A stretch of 64,000 bases of DNA, from NCBI RefSeq assembly GCF_022179525.1, contig NZ_BPQX01000051.1, forward strand, positions 1-64,000, read 5' to 3'. Below are positions 28,270-37,478 of the stretch, in pieces; the stretch's first letter is position 1; every line of letters begins with the position of its first letter. A program made the translations under genes and the position numbers. The DNA is from Methylobacterium persicinum. GTDB lineage: Bacteria > Pseudomonadota > Alphaproteobacteria > Rhizobiales > Beijerinckiaceae. Under the pieces are notes generated by a model, which was not told where the DNA came from, did no database searches, and worked only from the letters and a program-made list of their open reading frames with translations.

Positions 28270-28902
28270 TTGCGGGCCGGGTGCGACGTCGTTCGTACGG
28301 GTCTGCTGGTGATCGCGGCGTTGCTGCTCTCGAGAGCAGCCGCGCTTTCGGATCCGTCCCTCGACGGGCAGACGCTTTCCACCCCCTCGACCGATGCCCT
28401 CGTCGCCGACCTTCGCCACCGCATCGTCGATGCGGACAGCGCCACGGCCGTGCTGGAGGCATGGTGCGCCGAGAAGGGCCTTGCCGGGCAGGCTCGCCTC
28501 ATCGCCCATCGCCAAGCCGTCCCGGACAAGCCGCTCACCGCCGAACAGCGCAAGCGTCTGGGCGTGAGCGACGATGAACCTATCCGCTACCGCCACGTCC
28601 GCCTCGCCTGCGGGGACCGCGTCCTGTCCGAAGCCGACAATTGGTACGTCCCCTCGCGCCTGACCCCCGCGATGAACGCCACCCTGGACGGGACCGACGC
28701 CCCCTTCGGCCGAGTGGTCCGGCCCCTTGCGCCGAAGCGGCATCTTGTGGCCGTGAGGACCTTCCCGCTGACGGCGGCACCTGGACCCGATGAGCCCCTC
28801 ATCGGAGTCGATGCTGTGCTCGTCGCCGGAGACGGGATACCCTTCTGCGAAGTCGTCGAGACCTATCTCGGGGCGGCCCTTCCTAAGGAAACGCCCCGGT
28901 GA
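28270..28902 (+). CDS. Chorismate lyase-like (UbiC-fold) protein, probably exported
   Basis: About 210 aa. The N-terminus RAGCDVVRTGLLVIAALLLS followed by RAAALS looks like a signal peptide, unusual for this fold. The core DEPIRYRHVRLACGDRVLSE, ADNWYVPSRLTPAMN and TDAPFGRVVRPL, then GIPFCEVVETYLGAAL matches chorismate pyruvate-lyase-like proteins, which release 4-hydroxybenzoate in ubiquinone synthesis. Whether it is catalytic is not known. The start is unclear: an in-frame ATG at 28195 lies inside tRNA-Ala and cannot be right; TTG 28270 or GTG 28309 are possible. The next gene starts 23 bp downstream. Confidence 0.7.
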   Translation: MRAGCDVVRTGLLVIAALLLSRAAALSDPSLDGQTLSTPSTDALVADLRHRIVDADSATAVLEAWCAEKGLAGQARLIAHRQAVPDKPLTAEQRKRLGVSDDEPIRYRHVRLACGDRVLSEADNWYVPSRLTPAMNATLDGTDAPFGRVVRPLAPKRHLVAVRTFPLTAAPGPDEPLIGVDAVLVAGDGIPFCEVVETYLGAALPKETPR

Positions 28903-28925
28903 CGCCGCCACCACGGAGACGCCCC

Positions 28926-29342
28926 ATGACGCCCGTTCCATTCTGCCTGATTGGTGTCGTGCTTCTGGCGATTGTCACCGTCCCGGCATCGGCTGCCTCG
29001 CCCGGTGATCCGAGCGGCATGTGGCTGACGGAAACGGGCCATTCACGGATCAGGATCGCTCCGTGCGGTGGCGGCTATTGCGGCACCATCGTCAGTACGC
29101 CGGGGAAGGGCCTCGACGCCAACAATCCGGACCCGGCCCTGCGGAGCCGAAGCGTGATCGGCGTGCAGATCCTGGATGCGCGCAAGCCCGACGGGGCAGG
29201 CTATTCGGGCTCTCTGTACAATCCCAACGACGGGAAGACGTATTCTGGTTCGATGAAGCTGACCAAGCCCGATACGCTCGAAGTGTCTGGTTGCGTCCTC
29301 GGCTTCCTGTGCAAGAGCCAGATCTGGACGCGGATGAAGTAG
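28926..29342 (+). CDS. DUF2147 periplasmic protein
   Basis: A 138-aa protein with signal peptide (PFCLIGVVLLAIVTVPASA). The mature part has the DUF2147 pattern GMWLTETGHSRIRIAPCGGG then YCGTIV, SVIGVQILDARKPDGAGYSG and SGCVLGFLCKSQIWTR. Paired cysteines in PCGGGYCG and in CVLGFLC suggest disulfides. The fold is lipocalin-like; function unknown. Probably co-transcribed with the chorismate-lyase-like gene. Confidence 0.88.
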   Translation: MTPVPFCLIGVVLLAIVTVPASAASPGDPSGMWLTETGHSRIRIAPCGGGYCGTIVSTPGKGLDANNPDPALRSRSVIGVQILDARKPDGAGYSGSLYNPNDGKTYSGSMKLTKPDTLEVSGCVLGFLCKSQIWTRMK

Positions 29343-29489
29343 GCCTACCTGTGCGGTCGTGATCGGGCTGAGCCTCACTGCCCCTGACTACGGTGCTGCA
29401 GTGCAGCGTGTGCTGCCGCACAAGCCACGCGACCGTGTTGGATCGATTGTGCGCAATTGGTGTTCCCCACGCACTTGAAGGAACACCCA

Positions 29490-29777
29490 ATGACCAACTT
29501 CCTCACCCGTATGACGATTTCGGCCGCGTTCGCCGTAGGCCTTGCCGCTCCTGCCGTGGCGCAGGTCATCGAAGGGCCGACCAGCACGACAGTCGTCGTT
29601 CCCCGTGGTGCCCCGGGCGTCGAGACGCCGTTGAATAACGCAACCGGCGGTGATCCGGCCGTGACCTACACGCCGACCGGGCGGCCGGCCGACTCGATCT
29701 CGAATGACTCGGCCGCCGCAGGCAACGCCGGCCAGCCGTCCCGTGCGGCTCCGCAGGGTGGCGGCGGCGGCAAGTAA
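29490..29777 (+). CDS. Small secreted low-complexity protein, NAGxPSRA family
   Basis: A 95-aa protein with signal peptide MTNFLTRMTISAAFAVGLAA, cleaved after VAQ. The mature part is Gly/Pro/Thr rich and ends SNDSAAAGNAGQPSRAAPQG plus Gly repeats. The protein at 49445-49759 has the same ending (TDSAVGGNAGHPSRAVPQEG), so they are paralogs. I know of no function. A bidirectional terminator follows. Confidence 0.78.
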   Translation: MTNFLTRMTISAAFAVGLAAPAVAQVIEGPTSTTVVVPRGAPGVETPLNNATGGDPAVTYTPTGRPADSISNDSAAAGNAGQPSRAAPQGGGGGK

Positions 29778-29801
29778 TTCCGCCGCATACCCCGTCCAAC
29801 G

Positions 29802-29838
29802 AAAAAGGCCGCAGCGGATCGCTGCGGCCTTTCTTTTT
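29802..29838. terminator. Bidirectional rho-independent terminator
   Basis: A perfect stem AAAGGCCGCAGCG / CGCTGCGGCCTTT with a 3-nt loop. T-run on the plus side (CTTTTTTT) and A-run on the 5' side, so it can stop both the small secreted gene (plus) and alaS (minus), which converge here. Confidence 0.93.
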
Positions 29839-29880
29839 TTGGACGCGCGGCTTTTGCCGCCATCGGTGGCGGCGATGCGG

Positions 29881-32544
29881 TCAGGCCGCTGCGCTCAGTA
29901 CCCGCTCGATCGCATCCAGGGCAGCCTGGGCACCCGCACCGTTGGGTCCGCCAGCCTGTGCCATGTCCCGGCGCCCGCCGCCGCCCTTGCCGCCCAGCGC
30001 CTCCGCCCCGGCCCGGACGAGGCCGACGGCATCGAAGCGGCCGGTCAGGTCTTCGGTGACGCCAACCACGAGACCGGCCTTCCCATCCGGCGCGACGCCG
30101 ACGATGGCGACGATCCCGGATCCGATCCGCGATTTGCCCTCGTCGGCGAGGCTCTTGAGGTCGCGCATCTCGACGCCCTCCACCACCCGCGCCATGAGGG
30201 GAATGCCTGCGACCTCTTTGGGCGCATCGGCGGCCGTCGTACCGCCCCCGCCCATGGCCAGCTTCTTCCTAGCCTCGGTCAGCTCGCGCTCGAGCCGGCG
30301 GCGATCCTCCATGAGCGCAGAGAGCCGGTCCGGCGCCTCGGCCGCGGGCGCCTTGAGAATGCCCGCCAGGGACGCCAGCACCCGCGATTCCTCGCCGCGG
30401 TGGCGGCGTGCGGCATCGGCCGTCAGGGCTTCGATCCGGCGTACGCCGGCGCCCACCGCGCTTTCGGAGACGATGGTGATGGCGCCGATGTCGCCCGTGC
30501 GCCCGGCATGGGTGCCGCCGCACAGTTCCACCGAGAATGCCTTCGCCCCCGCCTCCGCGACCGGCAGGCCCATGGAGACGACGCGGACTTCGTCGCCGTA
30601 TTTCTCGCCGAACAGGGCACGCGCGCCGGAGGCGATGGCGTCATCGACGGCCATCAGCTTGGTCACCACGGGTTCGTTCTGCAGCAGGACGGCGTTGGCG
30701 ATGTCTTCGACGCGGGCGATCTCCTCCGCCTCGATCGGCTTGGGATGGCTGATGTCGAAGCGCAGGCGATCCGGGCTCACGAGGGAGCCCTTCTGTGCCA
30801 CGTGATCGCCGAGGACCTGCCGAAGGGCCTCGTGCAGGAGGTGCGTCGCCGAATGGTTCGCGCGGATCGCCCGGCGACGGGCGTGATCCACCTTCAGTTC
30901 GACGGGCTGTTCGACGCGCAGCGTCCCCTCCTCCACCGTCACGGAGTGGACGAAGAGATCGCCAAGTTTCTTCTGCGTGTCCGTGACCCGGACCTCGACG
31001 CCCGCGGCGAGGATGACGCCCGTATCTCCGACCTGACCGCCGGACTCCGCGTAGAACGGGGTCTGGTTGAGGACGGCGAAACCCGACTGTCCTGCTGTCA
31101 ACTCGCTCGCTTCCGCGCCCTCGAACAGCAGTGCCGTCACGACGCCCTCGGCGGTCTCGGTCTCGTAGCCGAGGAACTCCGTAGCCCCCACACGCTCCCG
31201 CAGGCCGAACCAGACAGCCTCCGTCGCTGACTCCCCAGACCCCTTCCACGCTTCGCGGGCCGCCTGCTTCTGGCGCTGCATCGCGGCCTGGAAGCTGTCG
31301 GTGTCGACGCCGATCCCCCGGGCCTTCAGGGCGTCCTGGGTCAGGTCGAGGGGGAACCCGTAGGTGTCGTAGAGGGTGAAGGCGGTCTCACCGGAAAGGT
31401 TCTGTCCCGGCTGCAGGTCCCGGGTTTCGGCGTCGAGGATGGAGAGCCCCCGCTCCAGCGTGCGGCGGAAGCGCGTCTCCTCCAGCTTCAGGGTTTCGCC
31501 GATCAGGGCCTCGGCCCGCATCAGTTCGGGATAGGCCTGGCCCATCTCCCGCACGAGGGCGGGGACGAGGCGGTACATGGTCGGCTCGCGCGCGCCCAGG
31601 ATCTCAGCATGCCGCATCGCCCGGCGCATGATCCGCCGCAGCACGTAGCCACGGCCTTCGTTGCCCGGCAGGACGCCGTCGGCGACGAGGAAGGCCGATG
31701 CACGCAGGTGGTCGGCAATCACCCTGTAGGAGGCCATCGTCGCCGGCTCAGGAGCGCGGGACACGGCGTGCGCCACCGCCTCGATCAAAGCCCTGAACAG
31801 GTCGGTCTCGTAGTTCGACTTCACGCCCTGAAGGACGGCCGCCATGCGCTCCAGGCCCATGCCGGTGTCGATCGAGGGCCGGGGGAGCGGGTTGCGCGAG
31901 CCGGGCTCCACCTGCTCGTACTGCATAAACACGAGGTTCCAGAACTCAAGGAACCGGTCGCCATCCTCGTCGGGGCTGCCGGGCGGCCCGCCCCGCAGTT
32001 CCGGACCCTGATCGATGAAGATCTCCGAGCACGGGCCACAGGGCCCGGTATCGCCCATCTGCCAGAAGTTGTCGGAGGTGCCGATGCGGATGATCTTGTG
32101 GTCCGGGAAGCCCGCGATCTTCTTCCAGAGCAGGGCCGCATCGTCGTCGTCGGCATAGACCGTGACGAGAAGCTTTTCCGGCGAGAGGCCGAACTCCTTG
32201 GTGATCAGGGTCCAGGCCAGTTCGATGGCGCGTTCCTTGAAATAGTCGCCGAAGGAGAAATTCCCGAGCATTTCAAAGAAGGTGTGGTGGCGCGCCGTGT
32301 ACCCGACATTGTCGAGGTCGTTATGCTTGCCACCCGCGCGGACGCATTTCTGCGCCGTGACGGCCCGGTCGTAGGGACGTTTCTCGACACCCGTGAAGAC
32401 GTTCTTGAACTGCACCATGCCGGCGTTCGTGAACATCAGCGTCGGGTCGTTCTTCGGCACCAGCCCCGAAGACGGCAGAACCGTGTGACCGGACCTGGCA
32501 AAGAAGTCGAGGAAAGTCGACCGGATCTCGTTGACGCCGCTCAT
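29881..32544 (-). CDS. alaS: Alanyl-tRNA synthetase
   Basis: An 887-aa class II synthetase that charges tRNA-Ala and edits Ser/Gly mischarging. Catalytic domain motifs: [37 protein letters not shown] and [15 protein letters not shown]. The editing zinc site is HSATH at about 562-566 and CGGTH at about 673-677. The C-Ala domain ([20 protein letters not shown] through [13 protein letters not shown]) is complete. Full length. Monocistronic. Confidence 0.98.
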   Translation of the reverse strand: MSGVNEIRSTFLDFFARSGHTVLPSSGLVPKNDPTLMFTNAGMVQFKNVFTGVEKRPYDRAVTAQKCVRAGGKHNDLDNVGYTARHHTFFEMLGNFSFGDYFKERAIELAWTLITKEFGLSPEKLLVTVYADDDDAALLWKKIAGFPDHKIIRIGTSDNFWQMGDTGPCGPCSEIFIDQGPELRGGPPGSPDEDGDRFLEFWNLVFMQYEQVEPGSRNPLPRPSIDTGMGLERMAAVLQGVKSNYETDLFRALIEAVAHAVSRAPEPATMASYRVIADHLRASAFLVADGVLPGNEGRGYVLRRIMRRAMRHAEILGAREPTMYRLVPALVREMGQAYPELMRAEALIGETLKLEETRFRRTLERGLSILDAETRDLQPGQNLSGETAFTLYDTYGFPLDLTQDALKARGIGVDTDSFQAAMQRQKQAAREAWKGSGESATEAVWFGLRERVGATEFLGYETETAEGVVTALLFEGAEASELTAGQSGFAVLNQTPFYAESGGQVGDTGVILAAGVEVRVTDTQKKLGDLFVHSVTVEEGTLRVEQPVELKVDHARRRAIRANHSATHLLHEALRQVLGDHVAQKGSLVSPDRLRFDISHPKPIEAEEIARVEDIANAVLLQNEPVVTKLMAVDDAIASGARALFGEKYGDEVRVVSMGLPVAEAGAKAFSVELCGGTHAGRTGDIGAITIVSESAVGAGVRRIEALTADAARRHRGEESRVLASLAGILKAPAAEAPDRLSALMEDRRRLERELTEARKKLAMGGGGTTAADAPKEVAGIPLMARVVEGVEMRDLKSLADEGKSRIGSGIVAIVGVAPDGKAGLVVGVTEDLTGRFDAVGLVRAGAEALGGKGGGGRRDMAQAGGPNGAGAQAALDAIERVLSAAA

Positions 32545-32821
32545 CAGGCAGACTCTTCAGGCTTCTCACGTCACATACCGGGGACACGCTCCAGCGCGCC
32601 CCCTCTGTAGCGTCCTCTTAAGGATGGAACCGGTAGGAGTCACGGCGCCTCTCGGCGTCTGCTGGGAAAGATGCGCGTTCCGGGGCCTCCGGCAGCGACA
32701 CGCCGTGAAATAGCCCTGGATTGCCCCAGGCTCGCCACAAGCGCGGCCGTGTTGTCGCCACATCTGTCAAGCCAGATCAGAACCGAAAGCGCCATCCGGC
32801 GCGGCGGGAAACGGAATCGCG

Positions 32822-34003
32822 ATGCAGGGCCGTGTGGTCGGATCGGGGAAGACGGTGGTCGCGAAAGCCGGTCCGGCGAAGGTCAGGCATTTCGGCAAAG
32901 GCAATACCGGCGCCATCGCCGCGCAGCCCCTGGTCGGCGCCACGCACGGCAGCAAGGCGGCCCTGGTCCGCTCCCTCCTGACCGTCACGCTGATCGCCGG
33001 CTCCCTCAGCGGCGCCCTCATCGGCTCCGGGGTCGATCTCCACAAGGTCGGCCTGCCGCATGCGGTGACCCCGGCCGAGGCGGCCACGGAAATCCGCATG
33101 CCGCGGCCCAACATCCATCTCGTCGCCCTCAGCGACGACCTGGAGAAGGCGACCCTCCGGGCCTCGGCGAGCTTCGCCCCGGTCCACGACCTCGACACCG
33201 ATCTCGGCTCGAGCGGCGTCGATAGGGTCTCCTACGATTACCTCCTCTCCCAGTCCTCCACCGGCGATCCGAACGACATCCTTGAATTCGGGCCGATGAA
33301 GATCCGGCGCCACCTCGTGCAGACGATCGTGAAGGCCGCGCAGGCGGTCCAGACCGATCCGGTCCTGCTGATGGCGGTCGCCGACAAGGAATCGAGCTTC
33401 ATCACCGCGGTTCAGGCCAAGACCTCCTCCGCCACCGGCCTCTATCAATTCATTGAGCGCACGTGGCTCGGCGTGGTGCGCGACTTCGGTGCCAAGTACG
33501 GCCTCGCCCAGGAAGCGTCCCTGGTGACCAACGACGCGAACGACAAGCCGGTCATCCTCGATCAGGCCGAGCGCGCCCGGGTCCTCGACATGCGCCGGGA
33601 CCCCTACCTCTCCGCGCTCATGGCCGGCGAGATGCTCAAGCGCGACGCCGCCCGGATCAGCCAGCGGATCGGCCGTGAGTTGACCCTGGGGGAGGTCTAT
33701 CTCGCCCACTTCCTCGGCCCGGACGATGCGGGGGACTTCCTCGACAAGGTGGTCAACAAGCCCGCCGCCGCGGCTGCGGTCCTGCTGCCGGGCCCGGCCC
33801 GGGCCAACCGTTCGATCTTCTTCGCGGCCAACCGGTATGTCGGCCGGGGCCGGCACCGCAAGCCGCTGAGCCTCTCCGTGGCCCAGGTCCACGAGAAGTT
33901 CGAGGCGATGATGCAGGCCCGGGGCAGCCGTTATCAGAATGTCCAGGCCATCTCAGGAATCATGGCCTACGCAGACACGGCGTCGGCAATCGAGACTCAG
34001 TAA
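32822..34003 (+). CDS. Lytic transglycosylase-like (SLT fold) protein
   Basis: A 393-aa protein. Residues about 50-72 are a hydrophobic anchor (SLLTVTLIAGSLSGALIG). The transglycosylase domain runs from about 160 to 300 with catalytic Glu190 in VADKESSFITAVQ, then SSATGLYQFIERTWLGVVRD and LTLGEVYLAHFLGPDDAGDF. It should cleave peptidoglycan glycan strands to anhydromuropeptides from the periplasmic face. The N-terminal 45 residues are basic and cytoplasmic. It is divergent from alaS. Confidence 0.88.
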   Translation: MQGRVVGSGKTVVAKAGPAKVRHFGKGNTGAIAAQPLVGATHGSKAALVRSLLTVTLIAGSLSGALIGSGVDLHKVGLPHAVTPAEAATEIRMPRPNIHLVALSDDLEKATLRASASFAPVHDLDTDLGSSGVDRVSYDYLLSQSSTGDPNDILEFGPMKIRRHLVQTIVKAAQAVQTDPVLLMAVADKESSFITAVQAKTSSATGLYQFIERTWLGVVRDFGAKYGLAQEASLVTNDANDKPVILDQAERARVLDMRRDPYLSALMAGEMLKRDAARISQRIGRELTLGEVYLAHFLGPDDAGDFLDKVVNKPAAAAAVLLPGPARANRSIFFAANRYVGRGRHRKPLSLSVAQVHEKFEAMMQARGSRYQNVQAISGIMAYADTASAIETQ

Positions 34004-34120
34004 AGCTGTCGCGAGCCGTCGTCGATTTGCTGCGACAATCGCAACCGGCAGCGCGTTGCCGACTTTCCTCCACAGATTGCCGCACCGGAGTGCGGCGCGA
34101 CATTGTGTCGGGGGAATTTC

Positions 34121-34720
34121 TTGAGGAAGCCGCAGCCTGATACGCACGCGCTCCTATCGGATACGCTGACGCCCGGCGTTCCACTCGATCAGATCGGTCA
34201 GACGCTCGCGTCTTTCTACGACGAACTGATCACGGAGGGCGTGCCCCCTCACCTCGCCAGCCTCGTGCGCAGGGTGAAGCAATCCCAACCGAACCCGACG
34301 GCGGAGCGCCAAGTCGCATCGCGCCCGGCCTGCGAGTCCCGGCCCGTTCACCTCGCCATCGTCGTGGAGGACGATCCGGAGATCCGTCAGCTCGCCGAGA
34401 CCCTGCTCGAAGAGACCGAGCTGGAGGTCGTCGGCTGCCCCAGCGCGGAGGACGCCCTCAATGTCCTCCGACAGCGGGGTGGCGAAGTGGCCCTCGTCTT
34501 CGCGGACATTCGGCTGGCGGGGGCAATGGACGGTCTGCAGCTCGCGCGAGCCGTGGCGACGCTCTGGCCCAGGGCTCGCCTGGTCCTCACATCGGGCCAT
34601 GGCGTTCAGCGGCCGGACCTGCCCAAGGACGCGGTGTTCATCGCCAAGCCGTGGCGTCCGGGGGACGTGCTGATCGAGGCCGAGCGGGCAGCCAAGGAAC
34701 CGGCGCCGCCGATCTCCTGA
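34121..34720 (+). CDS. NepR-like N-terminus fused to a receiver domain
   Basis: About 199 aa. Residues 20-53 (VPLDQIGQTLASFYDELITE, then GVPPHLASLVRRV) match the NepR anti-sigma pattern, a helix with L..FYDE, a VP turn and a second helix. Residues 76-195 form a full receiver: acidic pair Asp84/Asp85, phosphoacceptor Asp129 in VFADIRLAG, TSG near 158 and Lys in FIAKPWRP. No output domain follows. NepR binds the general-stress sigma EcfG and is released by phosphorylated PhyR; a single chain carrying both a NepR-like helix and a receiver is unusual. TTG start with GGGGGAA upstream is preferred; an in-frame ATG at 34103 is possible. Confidence 0.72.
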   Translation: MRKPQPDTHALLSDTLTPGVPLDQIGQTLASFYDELITEGVPPHLASLVRRVKQSQPNPTAERQVASRPACESRPVHLAIVVEDDPEIRQLAETLLEETELEVVGCPSAEDALNVLRQRGGEVALVFADIRLAGAMDGLQLARAVATLWPRARLVLTSGHGVQRPDLPKDAVFIAKPWRPGDVLIEAERAAKEPAPPIS

Positions 34721-34786
34721 CCGTGGCACGGCCGGGCCCGCCCCTTGCATTGGGGCAGGCACGCCGGTCTGCGCCCGGAGTTCCCC

Positions 34787-35710
34787 TTGCCGATCCTGTC
34801 CGTCCGCCACCGCACGGTCTATCGCTACCGCCGCCCGGTGTCGTTCGGCGAACATCGGATCATGATCCGCCCCCGGGACAGCTACGACCAGCGGCTGATC
34901 GAGGCCAGCCTTGATATCGACCCTGCCCCGGCGACCCTGCGGTGGATGTTCGACGTGTTCGGAAACTGCGTCGCCGTTGCGACCTTCGACACCCGTGCCG
35001 AAACCCTGACCTTCGATGGCCGGATCACTCTGGAGCATACGCCCGAACACGCCCCGGTCTTTCCCCTGGCGCCGCATGCGGTGCTCTACCCTTTCGGCTA
35101 TGGGGTGGAAGACATGCCCGACCTCTCCCGCTCCATCGAGAGGGCATGGCCGGACCCCCGCCACGAGGTCGACGCCTGGGCCCGGAGCTTCCTCCCCGCG
35201 GAGGGACGAATCCTCACGCAGGATCTCCTTGCCGCCATGACACGGCGGATCAGGGCGACCTTCACGTACGTCGCCCGGTCGGAGAAGGGCGTGCAGGATC
35301 CCCTGACGACCCTCAGGACGAAGCGGGGGTCCTGCCGGGATTTCGCGGTGCTGATGATGGAAGCGGTCCGGGCGCTGGGCATGGCCGCGCGCTTCGTCAG
35401 CGGGTACCTCTACAACCCTGGCAACGACCGCGGGCGCCATGTCGGCGGCGGCTCGACCCATGCGTGGGTGCAGGTCTACCTGCCCGGCGCAGGCTGGGTC
35501 GAGTTCGATCCCACCAACGGAATCGTCGGCAACCGCGACCTGATCCGCGTCGCCGTGGCCCGCGCCCCGGCCCAGGCTCTGCCCCTTCAGGGATCCTTCT
35601 TCGGCCTGTCCAGTGACGACCTCGGCATGATCGTCGAGGTCGACGTCACCGAATCAGCGGACGACAACGTTCATGGCTTGGCGGGGAACGCCGCCCCGCC
35701 GCTGCGTTGA
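34787..35710 (+). CDS. Transglutaminase-like protease/transferase
   Basis: A 307-aa protein. N-terminal bacterial beta-barrel-like domain (LSVRHRTVYRYRRPVSFGEH, TLRWMFDVFGNCVAVATFD). Transglutaminase core: Cys183 in TKRGSCRDFAVLMMEAVRAL, His225 in GGGSTHAWVQVYLP and Asp241 in VEFDPTNG, a complete triad. No signal peptide. Function unknown; such proteins are common in Rhizobiales in pairs. TTG 34787 with GGAG upstream is the likely start. It follows the NepR-like/receiver gene by 66 bp. Confidence 0.86.
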   Translation: MPILSVRHRTVYRYRRPVSFGEHRIMIRPRDSYDQRLIEASLDIDPAPATLRWMFDVFGNCVAVATFDTRAETLTFDGRITLEHTPEHAPVFPLAPHAVLYPFGYGVEDMPDLSRSIERAWPDPRHEVDAWARSFLPAEGRILTQDLLAAMTRRIRATFTYVARSEKGVQDPLTTLRTKRGSCRDFAVLMMEAVRALGMAARFVSGYLYNPGNDRGRHVGGGSTHAWVQVYLPGAGWVEFDPTNGIVGNRDLIRVAVARAPAQALPLQGSFFGLSSDDLGMIVEVDVTESADDNVHGLAGNAAPPLR

Positions 35711-35796
35711 GTGTGATGCGAAGTCATTTGCCGGTGGTCGGGTCCGACCGTTGGCACGAGTCTCGCGTTGCGGTTGTGGCGGAAAGGGTGGGTGAG

Positions 35797-36615
35797 ATGC
35801 GGATCAGAACCGGCTTCGACATTGCCTACGAGATGCTACAGCCCACACCGATGATCCTGATGCTGAGTGTGCATCCCACGCGGATGCCGGACGTGCTGAC
35901 GCCGCACGTCCTGACCTTCGATCCGCCGGTGAATGTGCACGAGTACCGGGACGATTTTGGCAACCTCTGCCACCGGATCATGACGCCCCCCGGACGCTTC
36001 ACGGTCTCCGCGGATTTTGAGGTCGCCGACAGCGGACTGCCGGATCCCGTGGTGCCCGAGGCGAAACAGATCCCCGTGCAGGATCTGCCCGATGCTGTGC
36101 TCGTCTACCTGCTCGGCTCCCGCTACTGCGACACGGACAAGCTTTCGCAGACGGCGTGGTCGCTGTTCGGCTCGGCGCCGGAGGGCTGGGGGCGTGTCCA
36201 GGCGATCGTGGACTACGTCCATGACCGGATCCGGTTCGACTACCAGCGCGCGGACGCCACCCGCACCGCCCATGACGGCTTCATGCAACGGGAAGGGGTG
36301 TGCCGGGACTTCGCCCACCTCGCCATCGCCTTCTGCCGCTGTATGAACTTCCCGGCGCGCTACGCGACCGGGTATCTAGGCGACATCGGCGTGCCGAAGG
36401 ATCCGGCGCCCATGGATTTCTCCGCGTGGTTCGAGGTCTTCTTGGAAGGCCCCGAGGGACCACGCTGGTACACGTTCGATGCCCGCCACAACCGCCCGAG
36501 GATCGGCCGCATCGTCATGGCCCGGGGGCGCGACGCCACCGATTGCGCCATCTCCACGAATTTCGGCTTCGCCAACCTCGCCCGGTTCGATGTCCATACG
36601 GACGAGATCGGCTGA
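35797..36615 (+). CDS. Second transglutaminase-like protein, His position changed
   Basis: A 272-aa protein of the same superfamily but a different subgroup. Cys169 in REGVCRDFAHLAIAFCR and Asp228 in WYTFDARHNRPRIGRIVM are in place. Where the catalytic His is expected, the sequence is DFSAWFEVFL with Ser209. I recall that DFSAWFE is typical of this subgroup, so the change is probably ancestral, not damage. Start at ATG 35797 with a GGGTGGGTGAG site. 86 bp after the first transglutaminase gene, same strand. Confidence 0.85.
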   Translation: MRIRTGFDIAYEMLQPTPMILMLSVHPTRMPDVLTPHVLTFDPPVNVHEYRDDFGNLCHRIMTPPGRFTVSADFEVADSGLPDPVVPEAKQIPVQDLPDAVLVYLLGSRYCDTDKLSQTAWSLFGSAPEGWGRVQAIVDYVHDRIRFDYQRADATRTAHDGFMQREGVCRDFAHLAIAFCRCMNFPARYATGYLGDIGVPKDPAPMDFSAWFEVFLEGPEGPRWYTFDARHNRPRIGRIVMARGRDATDCAISTNFGFANLARFDVHTDEIG

Positions 36616-36670
36616 CACCGGTCTCGATCACGTTCCGCCGACTAAGGCGGAACGACACTGTAATTTGTCC

Positions 36671-36815
36671 CACCCCCTCCCTCATCCTGAGGTGCCGCGT
36701 CAGCGGCCACGAAGGAGGGCTCCAGGGATCGCGCGGAACCTGGAGGCCTCCTTCGAGGCCGACGCTTCGCGTCGGCGCCTTTCGCGTCGGCGCCTCAGGA
36801 TGAGGGATGGGGTGG
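36671..36815. repeat. Family B intergenic palindrome, copy 1
   Basis: Arms CATCCTGAGGTGC and the complement CTCAGGATGAG enclose complementary CGAAGGAGG/CCTCCTTCG blocks. Inside the right half a 15-bp unit (TTCGCGTCGGCGCCT) is present twice in tandem at about 36766-36795, unique to this copy. Lies between convergent genes. Confidence 0.88.
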
Positions 36816-36878
36816 GAATGCGGTTGAGGCTGACATCCTGTTCAGCGCCGAGAGGAGCGCACCGAACGGCGCCCACCC

Positions 36879-37472
36879 TTACGCGTCTAGCCCGCCCCGG
36901 GACTTCAGCGCCCGGTACGCCTCGACGCCCAAGGCGAGATCCTCCCGCAGGCGGCGCTCGTCGGCGAGATCGTTCAGCCCGTAGCTGAGTCCGAGGATGT
37001 GGGCCGCCTCATAGCCCTCCGGCAACTCGCCCGTCGTCCCAAGCCGCAGGTCGGCGAGGGGTAAGCGGCCGGCAAAGTCGGCCAGACGCTGCCGAAGCCG
37101 GTCGCCGCTGGCCCGCAGGTGCTCCAACGCCCGCGGGCCGTGCTCCCGCAAGGCCGCGACGGTGCCCTGTGCCAGGGACAGGTGGACCCGCTCCCGGTCG
37201 GCGGGGAAGAGGTAGACGAGATAGTAGCCCCGCGTGGCACTCGTGGTCACGGCGGGATCGAACACCGCCAGCCACGGCACTGCCGCCCAATGGGTGCCGC
37301 GCCCCGGGCTTCCCTTGACGAGAAAGGTGCCCTCCACCGCCTCGAGCACCTGGCGAAGCTCGTCCGGCGCGCCCCTGCGGATCACCGCAGCCAGAGGGTG
37401 GCCGGCCGGGGGATCGAGCTTGGCGAGGGGGTATTCCTCGACGATGCGCCGGAGGGCGTAACCCAGGCTCAC
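36879..37472 (-). CDS. Standalone DUF3578 (McrB N-terminal-like) protein
   Basis: A 197-aa protein. KGSPGRGTHWAAVPWLAVFD, PAVTTSATRGYYLVYLFPA and RVHLSLAQGT are the DUF3578 pattern, the DNA-recognition-type N-terminal domain found on McrB restriction ATPases. No ATPase or McrC nuclease is fused or adjacent here. GTG start at 37472. Six bases separate its stop side from anmK upstream, so it is co-transcribed with anmK. Role unknown; it could be a remnant or a domesticated modified-base reader. Confidence 0.75.
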   Translation of the reverse strand: MSLGYALRRIVEEYPLAKLDPPAGHPLAAVIRRGAPDELRQVLEAVEGTFLVKGSPGRGTHWAAVPWLAVFDPAVTTSATRGYYLVYLFPADRERVHLSLAQGTVAALREHGPRALEHLRASGDRLRQRLADFAGRLPLADLRLGTTGELPEGYEAAHILGLSYGLNDLADERRLREDLALGVEAYRALKSRGGLDA

Positions 37473-37478
37473 CGGACG

